A stretch of DNA of 64,000 nt from Vibrio mediterranei. GTDB taxonomy: Bacteria; Pseudomonadota; Gammaproteobacteria; Enterobacterales; Vibrionaceae. The notes beneath the pieces are model-generated. The model was not told the DNA's origin. It was given only the letters and a program-made list of their open reading frames with translations, and did no database searches. The stretch is from the NCBI RefSeq assembly GCF_900088415.1, contig NZ_FLLQ01000002.1, forward strand, positions 248,001 through 312,000, in the 5' to 3' direction. Made by a program: the position numbers and the translations under genes. Below are positions 8,435 to 17,179 of the stretch, piece by piece (the stretch's first letter is position 1; each line of letters begins with the position of its first letter).

Positions 8435-8992
8435 CTATTCGAAAAACTCTATTACTAGCTGGTTGTTCTTAACTACAACTTCAGGATTAGAGGATTTCAA
8501 CAGTGCCTCTTTGACCGTATTGCTATCGAGTTTGTAAACAGGATAGGTAGACATAGCAGCACCAATCATACTTACTGCTGGCTTAATTAACTTTTTGATT
8601 TCTGGTGTTAGCAGTTGCCCTTCTTGGTCAATTTTTTCTAAACGGAGCGATTGTAGAAAAATCTCACCACTTTCTTGTTCATATTTAGGTATAGCACTGA
8701 ATTCTATATCCAAATCAAGGTTAATATCTTGTTCATCCAACAACTGTAGCTGAGCCTTAGTATTGGCAAATACCGCTACACGATCAGCGTCAGAACGTCC
8801 TATTTTGACCTGAAGATCATCCACTGAAAGTTTGGCATACATGACGTTTTCAACGCCGACAGATTGGTTAAGCTGTAGGTTGTCATTGAGATAATTCGTC
8901 ATTTCTTGTTCAGTGATGCTGTAACTCACACAACCTGATAATAACAACAGCACTGATGAAGCCCACAGGAGTTTGGCGAATCTGTTTTTCAT
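8435..8992 (-). CDS. DUF1439 lipoprotein (YceB-like)
   Basis: A 185-residue lipoprotein starting MKNRFAKLLWASS with lipobox LLSGC, so Cys21 is lipidated. The rest matches DUF1439, the family of E. coli YceB, a predicted outer-membrane-facing lipoprotein with a lipid-binding-like TULIP fold; the function is unknown. The chosen ATG at 8992 gives a normal signal peptide; an in-frame GTG four codons upstream is possible. It faces the sucrose operon end to end and lies downstream of the terminator of the norspermidine operon, so it has its own promoter in 8993-9030. Confidence 0.8.
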   Translation of the reverse strand: MKNRFAKLLWASSVLLLLSGCVSYSITEQEMTNYLNDNLQLNQSVGVENVMYAKLSVDDLQVKIGRSDADRVAVFANTKAQLQLLDEQDINLDLDIEFSAIPKYEQESGEIFLQSLRLEKIDQEGQLLTPEIKKLIKPAVSMIGAAMSTYPVYKLDSNTVKEALLKSSNPEVVVKNNQLVIEFFE

Positions 8993-9024
8993 AACGGGTA
9001 GCACTCTCAGAATATCGGAATAAG

Positions 9025-9058
9025 AGAAAAATAAAGCAGACCTTTGAGTCTGCTTTAT
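9025..9058 (-). terminator. Rho-independent terminator of the norspermidine operon
   Basis: ATAAAGCAGAC (9031-9041) pairs perfectly with GTCTGCTTTAT (9048-9058) around a six-base loop. Read on the minus strand, the stem runs into TTTTTCTC. It lies about 60 bases after the nspC stop. Confidence 0.85.
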
Positions 9059-9117
9059 CTTATTAAAAGGTAGGGTGTTTTTGTGTCACAGGCAAGTGTT
9101 AACTTAGTCAGAATAAC

Positions 9118-10251
9118 TTAGCTAATCGACCAGCGTGACAATGAGCTCTTAAAGTCATCGTAGCCAAACTCGTTAAGCTTTTCGATCTGACCGTTTGAAC
9201 GCTCACAGTAGATTGACGGCATCTTCAGACCATTAAACCAATTGAGTTTCACCATGGTATAGCCAGCACTATCCATAATATGCAGTCGTTGCCCCACCTC
9301 TAGCGGCTCATCAAACTTGGCCTCACAGAATTGGTCACCAGCCAAACATGAACATGAGCCAATGACGTATTCATGATCACCTTCTGAATTGGCTTCTAAA
9401 ATCGAAGCAGGTTCATCGTATATGAGCGTGTCCAGACGATGCGCTTCCGTCGCAGAATTTACAATCGCCGTCTTTTTCTCATTTTCGACAATGTCCACAA
9501 CGGTAACAACAAGGTCAGTCGTTTTAGTTATGATCGCTTCACCTGGCTCTAGGTAGAGCTGCACACCATGCTTTTTCGAGAACGCACTCAATGCAGCACC
9601 AAGTTTATCGATATCATAACCAGGCCACGTAAAGAACACACCGCCCCCCATACTAACCCAATCGAGCTTATCTAGATGCGTACCAAATCGCTCTGAAATA
9701 GCATCAAGTAAACCGATAAATGCATCCACATCTTTATTTTCACAGTTCATGTGAAACATAACACCATCGATAGAATCGAAGATCGTTGGGTCGATATGAT
9801 CGGCTTGCACCCCAAGGCGAGAGTACGGTCTGGCAGGGTTGGCCAAGTCCTGTCCCGCATAGCTCACCCCCGGATTAAGACGTAAACCAATGGACACTTT
9901 GCCTTCAACGATATGACGATAAGCGGCTAATTGAGACTGCGAGTTGAAGATCATCTTGTCACAAATATCAGCCACTTCGCGTACGTCGTCTTCGGTATAA
10001 CCAACACTGTATGCGTGCGTTTCACCACCAAAAGTCTCGTAGCCGAGTTTTACCTCAAATGGACCACTGCTGGTTGAGCCATCTAAGTATGGTTTAATAA
10101 TGTCAAACACACCCCAAGTCGAGAAACACTTAAGCGCCAGCACTAGCTTTACGCCAGAGACCTCTTTGAGGTGTTTTGCTTTCTCTAGGTTCTCAACCAG
10201 TTTGTCTTCATTAATCATGAAGTATGGTGTTTTGAGTTCGTTTTTAATCAT
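9118..10251 (-). CDS. nspC: Carboxynorspermidine decarboxylase
   Basis: A 377-residue PLP enzyme of the alanine-racemase-fold group IV decarboxylases. It decarboxylates carboxynorspermidine to norspermidine, the last step of this pathway. The PLP lysine is Lys41 in [14 protein letters not shown]; a glycine-rich phosphate loop is [14 protein letters not shown]; the second-subunit cysteine motif is [12 protein letters not shown]. It is the third gene of a minus-strand operon after the fused diaminobutyrate enzyme and carboxynorspermidine dehydrogenase. NspC is known to support biofilm formation in V. cholerae through norspermidine. A strong hairpin in the 51-base gap before it may set its level relative to the upstream genes. 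Confidence 0.95.
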   Translation of the reverse strand: MIKNELKTPYFMINEDKLVENLEKAKHLKEVSGVKLVLALKCFSTWGVFDIIKPYLDGSTSSGPFEVKLGYETFGGETHAYSVGYTEDDVREVADICDKMIFNSQSQLAAYRHIVEGKVSIGLRLNPGVSYAGQDLANPARPYSRLGVQADHIDPTIFDSIDGVMFHMNCENKDVDAFIGLLDAISERFGTHLDKLDWVSMGGGVFFTWPGYDIDKLGAALSAFSKKHGVQLYLEPGEAIITKTTDLVVTVVDIVENEKKTAIVNSATEAHRLDTLIYDEPASILEANSEGDHEYVIGSCSCLAGDQFCEAKFDEPLEVGQRLHIMDSAGYTMVKLNWFNGLKMPSIYCERSNGQIEKLNEFGYDDFKSSLSRWSIS

Positions 10252-10270
10252 TTTGTAGACCTAAGTTTAA

Positions 10271-10296
10271 AGACCCTAGGTAGCTACCTAGGGTCT
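10271..10296 (-). other. Perfect 26-bp intercistronic palindrome
   Basis: AGACCCTAGGTAG is followed directly by its reverse complement CTACCTAGGGTCT. As RNA it folds into an 11-bp stem with an AGCU loop, between the carboxynorspermidine dehydrogenase stop and the nspC start. Only TTTAAACTTAG follows on the minus strand, so it is at best a partial terminator; it may be a processing or stabilising hairpin. Confidence 0.75.
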
Positions 10297-10302
10297 GTCA
10301 CT

Positions 10303-11547
10303 TTATTTAAGAATCTTGATATCCGGAGCACTGACTTCCAGCTCTTGAACATGCCAATCTAAACCGATTTCAGGCATGGTTTCTAGGAACGGATCAGGAT
10401 CTAATTGCTCCATATTGAACACACCAGCATCTGCCCATTGACCACGGAAGTATTGCAGTGCCGCCGTGATAGCTGGAACACCCGTTGTATAAGAAATCGC
10501 TTGATGCTCTACATCTTCGTACGCCACTTCATGGTCTGCGTTGTTGTAGATAAATACTGAACGTTGTTTACCTTCTTTCTTACCTTGAACCCAAGTCCCG
10601 ATACAAGTTTTACCTGTGTAACCTGGTGCCAAAGAAGTTGGGTCTGGAAGTAGTGCTTTTAACACATGTAGTGGCTGAACCACAGTGCCATCATGTAGAG
10701 TTAGAGGGTCAGGGCTAAGTAGACCAATATCGCGCATACAATTGAAGTAGTTCAAGTATTTATCGCCAAAGCCCATCCAGAACTCGATGCGCTTTGCAGG
10801 AATGAACTCTTGCATAGAACGAACTTCATCATGTGCCATTGAGTAAACTTTGTGTTTGCCGACTAATGGGAAATCGAACTCAAGCATACGAGTGTGGCAT
10901 TCAACTTGTTTCCATTCACCGTTTTCCCAATAGAAAGAGTCACCTTGAATCTCTAGCATGTTGGTTTCTGGATCAAAGTTAGTGGCAAACTTTTTACCGT
11001 GGTCGCCAGCATTCACATCCATTACATCGATGGTGTCGATTTCATCGAATAAATGCTTCACTGCGTAAGCTGCAAATACGCTTACAACACCAGGATCAAA
11101 ACCTGCGCCTAAAATACCTGTGATGCCTGCCTCTTTGAATTTGTCACGGAAACCCCATTGCCAATCATAAGCTTGAGGAACTTGCTGACCTTCCGAGCAT
11201 AGATCGACAGCGACAGAAGTATCTAAATAAGAGACTTTCGCTTGCAGACACGCTTCCATGATGGTGATGTTTACCCAAGGAGGACCCGCGTTAATCACTA
11301 GATCTGGCTTCACTTCATTGATCAGGGTAACCAGCGCTTCAACGTCGTCAGCATCAACAACGCGAGCGTCTAGCTTTTTAGTCGTGTCTTTTAAGTTGTT
11401 TTTGCCCTTGATGGATTCAATGATTTTTTCACACTTCGCGATGGTGCGCGACGCAATCGTAATATCACCTAGTACGTCGTTATTCTGAGCCGCCTTGTGC
11501 GCGACTACCCAACCAACACCACCTGCGCCAATCTGTAAAACTGCCAT
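10303..11547 (-). CDS. Carboxynorspermidine synthase (dehydrogenase)
   Basis: A 414-residue protein of the saccharopine dehydrogenase (Lys1) family. It condenses 1,3-diaminopropane with aspartate beta-semialdehyde and reduces the Schiff base with NADPH to carboxynorspermidine. The N-terminal Rossmann motif is LQIGAGGVGWVVAHKAA, and GILGAGFDPGVVSVFAAY begins the substrate domain near residue 145. Its position between the diaminobutyrate enzyme and nspC fixes the role: substrate made upstream, product used downstream. The ATG follows AAGGAAAGAAA. The gap to the fused gene is 25 bases, so the two are surely co-transcribed. Confidence 0.95.
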   Translation of the reverse strand: MAVLQIGAGGVGWVVAHKAAQNNDVLGDITIASRTIAKCEKIIESIKGKNNLKDTTKKLDARVVDADDVEALVTLINEVKPDLVINAGPPWVNITIMEACLQAKVSYLDTSVAVDLCSEGQQVPQAYDWQWGFRDKFKEAGITGILGAGFDPGVVSVFAAYAVKHLFDEIDTIDVMDVNAGDHGKKFATNFDPETNMLEIQGDSFYWENGEWKQVECHTRMLEFDFPLVGKHKVYSMAHDEVRSMQEFIPAKRIEFWMGFGDKYLNYFNCMRDIGLLSPDPLTLHDGTVVQPLHVLKALLPDPTSLAPGYTGKTCIGTWVQGKKEGKQRSVFIYNNADHEVAYEDVEHQAISYTTGVPAITAALQYFRGQWADAGVFNMEQLDPDPFLETMPEIGLDWHVQELEVSAPDIKILK

Positions 11548-11572
11548 TTTCTTTCCTTATTCTATTTATCGG

Positions 11573-14470
11573 TTAGTACGAGTTAGCTAGCTCAAGTGCT
11601 AACTGATCAATGTTATTCAGTAGGCTCTCAAAATCTGAGAGCGTTAAGCATGGATTTAGAATCGTGAACTTAAGTGCTGACTGACCGTTCACTACCGTTT
11701 CTCCTAACACCGCAACGCCACGTGTTAGTGCTTGTAAACGGATCGCTTTATTCAGCTCATTCAAATCGTTGACGTCATGATTAACAACGCGCAATAAGAC
11801 TGTTGATAATGATGGCTGTGCCAATAGTTCAAATCGTTCATGCGCTTGAACAAGGTTAGCCACCTCTTGCGTTTGTGCCATCAGATGGTCATACATATCA
11901 CCCAGAGCCTGTGGGCCAACGTTTTGCATCGTCATAAAGACTTTTAGAGCATCGAAACGTTTGGTTGTAGCAATGGATTTATCGACCAAGTTTGGCAGCT
12001 CATCGTGCTCTCGATTGAGATAATCCGCATGATGAAGCAGGTACTTAAAGTTGCTGCGATCTTTTACCAGCAGTGAGCCACAACTGATGGTTTGATAGAA
12101 CAATTTATGGAAATCGACGCTGACGGAGTCCGCTTTCTCAATACCATTAAGCTTGTGTTTGTGACTGCTTAAAATAAGTGCGCCACCGTAAGCACCATCA
12201 ACGTGGAACCAAAGCTGGTTTTCGGCAGCAATGGTGGCGAGAGAGTTTAGATCATCAATAGCGCCGTGATCTGTCGTCCCTGCTGTTCCGACTAAAGCAA
12301 AAGGTATCAAGCCTTCAACTCTCATCGCTTGTAAGTCAGTGATAAGTGCATCCGTTTTGATGGTACCGTTGTCGTGGGTTGCAACGCAGTGCACGGCTTT
12401 TTCACCCAAGCCTAACAACGAGGCTGACTTTTGAACCGTAAAATGCGACTTATCGGAACAGACAATACGAAGTCTATCGGCATAACTCGGAAGACCTTGC
12501 TTTTGGATAGAATGACCATCCGTCACATCCGCAACTCGGTCACGTGCCAACAGAAGACCCATTAAATTACTCTGTGTGCCACCACTGGTGAAAATACCAT
12601 CTGCTGACGCACCAAGCTCATAGCGCTCGCAAAGCCAATCCAGTACTTTCTGCTCAACATAAGTTGCCGCCGATGCTTGGTCCCAAGAATCCATAGATTG
12701 ATTCAACGCCGCGATCATCGCCTCTGCAGCTACAGCTGGCATTAAAGGTGGTGTATGCAAATGTGCAATACAATTAGGGTGTTGAGTGAATATTGAATTG
12801 TCTGCAACCAAACTTGCTGTCTCATCAACAACACGTTGTAGATCATGATGACTGCCGTCAAGATTGACATTGTTAATGGCCGATTCAAGCACTTTTGGAT
12901 CTAACCCCGAATACGGTTTAGAGACACCCTCAAACACTTCTTTCATCGCTTGAGTAGTGTGATTCATTACCTGAGAAAATTCGGTCGCACCTTGCACACC
13001 CGTATGGATGAAGTACTTTTTCCACGACTTTGCTTTGTTATCTTGCTGTGACTTTTGCCCGCCACCAGCTACAACGATAGCTTCTTCAATAGTGCGTAAT
13101 GCAAAATCGATCTGCTCGAAACTAATGATTAGTGGTGGAAGAAAGCGAATAACGGCACCATCACGCCCACCTTTTTCAACCATCAAACCGCGTTCTAGCG
13201 CGGCGCGCTGTATGCCTAGGGTAAGCTGACCATCGGCAACAGGTTCACCAAACTTGTTGTGTTCACCCGTTGGCTTGACAATCTCGACGCCCAGCATCAG
13301 TCCTTTACCGCGAACCTCAGCAATACAGTTTACACGTTGCTTTATTCTGTTGAGGCCAAGACGTAAGTACTCTCCAGCGACTCTGGCATGCTCAACAAGA
13401 TTGTCGCGCTCGATGATCTCAAGTGCTTTCTCGCCCGAAACCATGGCCAGTTGATTACCGCGGAATGTGCCCGTGTGTTCACCTGCGTTCCACGTATCCA
13501 CTTTTTTGTTAAATACCAGTAGTGACATCGGTAAGCCGCCGCCAATCGCTTTGGATAAACAGAGAATATCTGGGCTAATCCCCGCTTCTTCAAATGCAAA
13601 ACGGTAGCCTGTTTTGCCTACGCCGCACTGGATTTCATCCAAAATGAGCAAGATCTCATGCTCATCACAAAGTCGGCGTAGTTCTTTCAGCCAAAACGCC
13701 GGAGCAGGAATAACGCCCCCTTCTCCTTGAACTGGCTCAACAATAATGGCAGCTGGTTTCATGATACCGGCTTCATCATCGTTCAATAGTCGTTCGATAT
13801 AACGAATACTCTGTTTTGCGCCCGCATCGCCACCAAGACCAAACGGACAACGAAGACTATAAGGAAATGGCATGAAGTGAACATCGGACATCAGCCCAGT
13901 ACGACGCGCTTTGGTGCCAAGGTTACCCATCATTCCCATGGTGCCATTCGTCATACCATGATATGCACCGCGGAAGGCAAACATAGTATTTCTACCCGTA
14001 GTTTGCTTCGCCAATTTGATAGCGGCTTCAACAGCGTCGGCACCCGAAGGGCCACAAAACTGAATCACCGATTGGTCAGCGAATTCTTGCGGTAGAAACG
14101 CTTTCACTCGTTTGATAAAACGATCTTTCGCTTCTGTCGTAATATCAAGAGTTTGGTACGGTAAACCTGAATCAAGCTGCTGTTTGAGAGCTTGATTGAT
14201 TTCAGGATGGTTGTAACCCATCGCAAGCGTGCCTGCTCCAGCAAGACAATCAAGAAAGATTTGCCCACGAGTGTCTTCCACCAAAGCACCAAATGCTCGC
14301 TTGATGGCGATAGGCAGACGTCGCGGATAGGAACGAACTTCTGATTCGTGCTCCGCTTGATCAAGTAGAACCTGATCAGGTGTCAGGTCATAGATGCCTT
14401 CAACGTGTGGAACGTGTACCGAAATTGAAGACGCGAATTCTTTGGAATCAAATTCGAATGCTGTACTCAT
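11573..14470 (-). CDS. Fused L-2,4-diaminobutyrate aminotransferase / L-2,4-diaminobutyrate decarboxylase
   Basis: A 965-residue two-enzyme fusion. Residues about 1-470 are a class III aminotransferase that turns aspartate beta-semialdehyde plus glutamate into 2,4-diaminobutyrate; the PLP lysine is Lys307 in ILCLSKAIGGG. Residues about 490-965 are a group II PLP decarboxylase giving 1,3-diaminopropane; the PLP lysine is Lys789 in VSVDFHKLFYQ, and the acidic/His motif is WFHVDGAYGG. A glutamine- and lysine-rich linker (about 470-485) joins them. The two enzymes are separate in Acinetobacter and Haemophilus, and the fusion is known from Vibrio. It heads the norspermidine operon. Upstream lies a long, hairpin-rich leader with a Fur-like site. 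Confidence 0.95.
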   Translation of the reverse strand: MSTAFEFDSKEFASSISVHVPHVEGIYDLTPDQVLLDQAEHESEVRSYPRRLPIAIKRAFGALVEDTRGQIFLDCLAGAGTLAMGYNHPEINQALKQQLDSGLPYQTLDITTEAKDRFIKRVKAFLPQEFADQSVIQFCGPSGADAVEAAIKLAKQTTGRNTMFAFRGAYHGMTNGTMGMMGNLGTKARRTGLMSDVHFMPFPYSLRCPFGLGGDAGAKQSIRYIERLLNDDEAGIMKPAAIIVEPVQGEGGVIPAPAFWLKELRRLCDEHEILLILDEIQCGVGKTGYRFAFEEAGISPDILCLSKAIGGGLPMSLLVFNKKVDTWNAGEHTGTFRGNQLAMVSGEKALEIIERDNLVEHARVAGEYLRLGLNRIKQRVNCIAEVRGKGLMLGVEIVKPTGEHNKFGEPVADGQLTLGIQRAALERGLMVEKGGRDGAVIRFLPPLIISFEQIDFALRTIEEAIVVAGGGQKSQQDNKAKSWKKYFIHTGVQGATEFSQVMNHTTQAMKEVFEGVSKPYSGLDPKVLESAINNVNLDGSHHDLQRVVDETASLVADNSIFTQHPNCIAHLHTPPLMPAVAAEAMIAALNQSMDSWDQASAATYVEQKVLDWLCERYELGASADGIFTSGGTQSNLMGLLLARDRVADVTDGHSIQKQGLPSYADRLRIVCSDKSHFTVQKSASLLGLGEKAVHCVATHDNGTIKTDALITDLQAMRVEGLIPFALVGTAGTTDHGAIDDLNSLATIAAENQLWFHVDGAYGGALILSSHKHKLNGIEKADSVSVDFHKLFYQTISCGSLLVKDRSNFKYLLHHADYLNREHDELPNLVDKSIATTKRFDALKVFMTMQNVGPQALGDMYDHLMAQTQEVANLVQAHERFELLAQPSLSTVLLRVVNHDVNDLNELNKAIRLQALTRGVAVLGETVVNGQSALKFTILNPCLTLSDFESLLNNIDQLALELANSY

Positions 14471-14685
14471 TTTTTATAACCTAGATTAGGCGTGCGAAAT
14501 CACTCGCTACGCGCATAGCAAAACAAGTCCCACCGTATTTCAGATGTGACAAAGGCCTAAATGAACTGCTTCATTTAGAAAGGTATTAGCGTTTTGAAAT
14601 CAAGGCTCTGTGATACTACGGTTTAAGCGCAATACACAGTTTGGAAGTACAAAGCTGATTTTTGAGTGTGAGTTAATCTGTTTCA

Positions 14686-14800
14686 ATGTTGGGTTTCCCA
14701 TTAACATGCCCTTCTAGGCATCAGTATCCCGTCTACTGGTTATTGGCATAACCAGTACCTACCCTACGTTGTGTCACAATCAGCTTGAATGGTCACAACG
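14686..14800 (-). promoter_or_regulatory. Structured leader RNA candidate upstream of the norspermidine operon
   Basis: Four adjacent hairpins can form: CGTTGTG/CACAACG (14767-14773 with 14794-14800), a perfect 10-bp stem TACTGGTTAT/ATAACCAGTA with a four-base loop (14734-14757), ATGCC/GGCAT (14706-14721), and ATGTT-GGG/CCC-AACAT (14686-14707). The last two share two bases, so they partly compete. They lie 216-330 bases before the start of the fused gene in a 462-base untranslated stretch with no gene on either strand. I recognise no known riboswitch class. Function is inferred. Confidence 0.45.
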
Positions 14801-14843
14801 CGTCTCCCCCAGATTCATTCCGAGATTGCGCGGGAAAGTAACA

Positions 14844-14858
14844 TAGAAATCATTATCA
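14844..14858 (-). promoter_or_regulatory. Fur-like site in the norspermidine operon promoter region
   Basis: Read on the minus strand the site is TGATAATGATTTCTA, matching 11 of 14 informative positions of the 7-1-7 Fur consensus (TGATAAT-N-ATTATCA). GATAAT within it could also be a -10 hexamer. The match is imperfect on one half, so it may be chance. Confidence 0.35.
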
Positions 14859-14932
14859 TCGCAACCGTTTTCTCCAGTTACGTTTTGTCTAACTTATGGA
14901 AACAACTACCAAAAATATGAAATTGGTTAGAT

Positions 14933-14957
14933 AAAAAAACCGCCTCGTGGGAGACGG
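14933..14957 (-). terminator. Rho-independent terminator of ribE
   Basis: On the minus strand CCGTCTC pairs with GAGGCGG (one G-U) around a four-base loop (14940-14957), followed by seven T. It lies 15 bases after the riboflavin synthase stop. Confidence 0.85.
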
Positions 14958-14972
14958 CGTTATTTTATTTTG

Positions 14973-15695
14973 CTACTTATCCTTTTGATCGCTTAGGCGT
15001 TTGGTGGTCGCTTGGCCTATGGTATCTACGTCAACACCATTTTGTTCCAAGAATTTTTCAAACATCGGTAACAGTGGGCCCAAAGTGTCAGCAATTGTAT
15101 CGCGCACGGTATCAACAACAACTTGAGTGCCACGCTCAATCTCTATATTAACGTCATCACCCACCAGTTTGCCTTCAAAGGTCGTCATACGGCGAGTTTC
15201 TGGAATCAGCCACACATCAAACCACCCTTCTTGCTTATCTACTTCTGAAACCGTCAAGCTTGCCCCGTTGATAGCGATATAGCCTTTAGGGAACACGTAT
15301 GGTTTCCACTCTTTTGGCAACTGAAATTGTATACGGTAGTTATCTTCTTGTTGATGAATAGCAACCAATGGCGTTTTGAAGTCCACGTGTCCTGAAAGCG
15401 GATGACCACCAATCTCTGCGCCATCTTTTGCCGCACGCTCCACATTGATTCTCTGGCCTTCTTCAAATGCACTCAATGTGGTGATGTTTAGGCTCTGAAG
15501 CATGACGTCAAAAGAGAGACGCGTCTCACTTTGAATTTCGGTAACCGTTAAACATACCCCATCCACAGCGATACTGGCTCCAATTTCAACATCGACGCAA
15601 AACCCAGATTCAAAATCGATTTCAAAGGTACGAATGCCGTTAAGATCAGTAATTTTGTCGATTGTCGCGACAGATTGGATAATTCCCGTAAACAT
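14973..15695 (-). CDS. ribE: Riboflavin synthase (alpha chain)
   Basis: A 240-residue protein that dismutates two 6,7-dimethyl-8-ribityllumazine into riboflavin. It starts with the family signature MFTGIIQS and holds the two lumazine-binding barrels: the first with VDGVCLTVTE and GGHPLSGHVD, the second with INGASLTVSEV and WLIPETRRMTT. The start ATG has GAGGCATCT before it. It exceeds the E. coli enzyme (213 residues) by about 27 residues at the C-terminus, which ends in a charged tail QATTKRLSDQKDK. It stands alone rather than in a rib operon, with its own terminator. Vibrios usually also carry a ribE in the ribD-ribE-ribBA-ribH operon, so this may be a second copy; that cannot be checked here. 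Confidence 0.9.
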   Translation of the reverse strand: MFTGIIQSVATIDKITDLNGIRTFEIDFESGFCVDVEIGASIAVDGVCLTVTEIQSETRLSFDVMLQSLNITTLSAFEEGQRINVERAAKDGAEIGGHPLSGHVDFKTPLVAIHQQEDNYRIQFQLPKEWKPYVFPKGYIAINGASLTVSEVDKQEGWFDVWLIPETRRMTTFEGKLVGDDVNIEIERGTQVVVDTVRDTIADTLGPLLPMFEKFLEQNGVDVDTIGQATTKRLSDQKDK

Positions 15696-15784
15696 AGATG
15701 CCTCATTTCACTAGTGAAGTGCCTTTAGTACGGACATCATTACAAAAAGAATCAAGAAGATAAAGAGAGTAGAAAGGAAAAACG

Positions 15785-15812
15785 AAAAAGCCCAGCATAG
15801 TTGCTGGGCTTT
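15785..15812 (-). terminator. Terminator of the tRNA operon
   Basis: AAAGCCCAGC (15787-15796) pairs with GCTGGGCTTT (15803-15812) around six bases; on the minus strand the stem ends in a T run. It follows the last tRNA gene by 7 bases. Confidence 0.85.
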
Positions 15813-15818
15813 CTTGTT

Positions 15819-15894
15819 TGGAGCGACACACGAGGTTCGAACTCGTGACCTCAACCTTGGCAAGGTTGCGCTCTACCAACTGAGCTAGTGTCGC
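15819..15894 (-). tRNA. tRNA-Gly (GCC), second copy of the operon
   Basis: The minus-strand sequence folds as a 76-base tRNA including encoded CCA. The acceptor stem is GCGACAC/GTGTCGC, the anticodon loop reads TTGCCAA (anticodon GCC), and the T arm holds GTTCGAA. The discriminator base is T, as expected for tRNA-Gly. It is identical to the copy at 16070-16145. Confidence 0.97.
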
Positions 15895-15920
15895 ATTTGT
15901 CTTTTCAGACTAATTTGAGA

Positions 15921-16007
15921 TGGTGCCCCGGGCCGGACTTGAACCGGCACAGCGCGAACGCCGAGGGATTTTAAATCCCTTGTGTCTACCAATTCCACCA
16001 CCAGGGC
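15921..16007 (-). tRNA. tRNA-Leu (TAA)
   Basis: An 87-base class II tRNA with a long variable arm (CTCGGCG...CGCTG region) and encoded CCA. The anticodon loop is TTTAAAA, giving anticodon TAA. The acceptor stem is GCCCTGG paired with CCGGGGC (one G-U). It lies between the two tRNA-Gly genes. Confidence 0.97.
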
Positions 16008-16069
16008 ACACAAAATTCATTGTGATGGAGACACCATCTAGATACCGCTTTCGCCATATCTTTAAAACT

Positions 16070-16145
16070 TGGAGCGACACACGAGGTTCGAACTCGTGAC
16101 CTCAACCTTGGCAAGGTTGCGCTCTACCAACTGAGCTAGTGTCGC
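16070..16145 (-). tRNA. tRNA-Gly (GCC), first copy of the operon
   Basis: A 76-base tRNA identical to that at 15819-15894: anticodon GCC in TTGCCAA, encoded CCA, T arm GTTCGAA. It is the second gene of the tRNA operon in transcription order. Confidence 0.97.
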
Positions 16146-16163
16146 ATATTCTCTAAGAGAGAA

Positions 16164-16237
16164 TGGAGGCGCCTCCCGGAGTCGAACCGAGGTCCACGGA
16201 TTTGCAATCCGCTGCATAGCCACTCTGCCAAGGCGCC
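16164..16237 (-). tRNA. tRNA-Cys (GCA)
   Basis: A 74-base tRNA with acceptor stem GGCGCCT/AGGCGCC, anticodon loop TTGCAAA (anticodon GCA) and encoded CCA. It is the promoter-proximal gene of the four-gene operon tRNA-Cys-Gly-Leu-Gly. Confidence 0.97.
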
Positions 16238-16303
16238 TTCTTGTCACTCTGGACTCTAACTTAATCGCTTTGCTTTAAGCAGTTCCTCTTGAGTACGGGA
16301 GGC

Positions 16304-16331
16304 ATTTTACGCAATCAGGGAAATGAGTCAA
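16304..16331 (-). promoter_or_regulatory. Sigma-70 promoter of the tRNA operon
   Basis: On the minus strand, -35 TTGACT (16326-16331), a 16-base spacer and -10 TAAAAT (16304-16309). A GC-rich discriminator GCCTCCCG follows, the mark of stringently controlled stable-RNA promoters. The start would fall about 60 bases before tRNA-Cys. Confidence 0.85.
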
Positions 16332-16532
16332 CACGTTTTTTTATATTTTGAATCGTTTGTCTAAGAAACATCCAAAAAGCGCTAATTTGCTCAATTTTCT
16401 AGCAAAAACATGCACATTTAGCGCTAGAAAACTTGTTTCGCTTTGTTGTCGTATTTATATCTACAAAACCTAAGGACTCTGATATCACTTACCAAAGCGC
16501 TCATCTTCGAGTATTAGGGCATTCAATAGTGA

Positions 16533-16560
16533 TAAAAAAGGCGAGCTCATCGCTCGCCTT
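16533..16560 (-). terminator. Terminator after pgsA
   Basis: AAGGCGAGC (16538-16546) pairs with GCTCGCCTT (16552-16560); on the minus strand it is followed by a T run. It is 17 bases beyond the pgsA stop. Confidence 0.85.
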
Positions 16561-16576
16561 CTCTTATTCATTATCA

Positions 16577-17131
16577 CTAATCATCTGCATTCAACAAATC
16601 ATCTTTAGCTGCAGCTAGATATTGGAACATTGACCAGTAGGTTAATACCGTTGCAACATAAAGTGCACCGAAGCCTAGCCATACCATCCAATCGTCATAG
16701 CGCCAGATAAGTACCCACAGTGCGAACATCTGTGTGAGTGTCTTAACTTTGCCGACCCAGGAAACAGCAACACTGGCTCGTTTACCTATTTCAGCCATCC
16801 ACTCTCTCAAAGCAGAAATGATAATCTCACGTGCAATCATGGTGACAGCAGGAATTGTCACCCAAATGCTGTGGTAGTGTTCAGTAATTAGAATCAACGC
16901 AGTAGCAACTAACACTTTATCAGCAACAGGGTCGATGAAAGCGCCAAATCGAGAGGTTTGACCCAGCTTCCTTGCTAACATCCCATCTAACCAGTCGGTA
17001 AAACCGGCCACCCAAAACACCATTGCGGCAGCAAACGGCGCCCAGCTGTATGGGAGATAAAAAACTACAATGAATACGGGGATGAGAAATAATCTCAACA
17101 AAGACAGAATGTTAGGTATGTTTAAACGCAT
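16577..17131 (-). CDS. pgsA: CDP-diacylglycerol--glycerol-3-phosphate 3-phosphatidyltransferase
   Basis: A 184-residue inner-membrane enzyme of phosphatidylglycerol synthesis. The CDP-alcohol phosphotransferase signature is complete: [12 protein letters not shown] followed by [11 protein letters not shown], giving DG-x2-AR-x8-G-x3-D-x3-D. About four to five membrane segments are seen ([19 protein letters not shown] at the start). Placement after uvrC in the order uvrY-uvrC-pgsA-tRNAs is the same as in E. coli and other gammaproteobacteria, and the 48-base gap to uvrC suggests one transcript. Confidence 0.97.
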   Translation of the reverse strand: MRLNIPNILSLLRLFLIPVFIVVFYLPYSWAPFAAAMVFWVAGFTDWLDGMLARKLGQTSRFGAFIDPVADKVLVATALILITEHYHSIWVTIPAVTMIAREIIISALREWMAEIGKRASVAVSWVGKVKTLTQMFALWVLIWRYDDWMVWLGFGALYVATVLTYWSMFQYLAAAKDDLLNADD

Positions 17132-17179
17132 ATTATTATCGGCTCTTTTCTACTGCGCCTTTATGTTGCGGGATTTTCT

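Noticed and set aside
15785..16331. Integration site at the tRNA cluster
   Set aside because: No integrase, direct repeats of tRNA ends or composition change were seen next to it.
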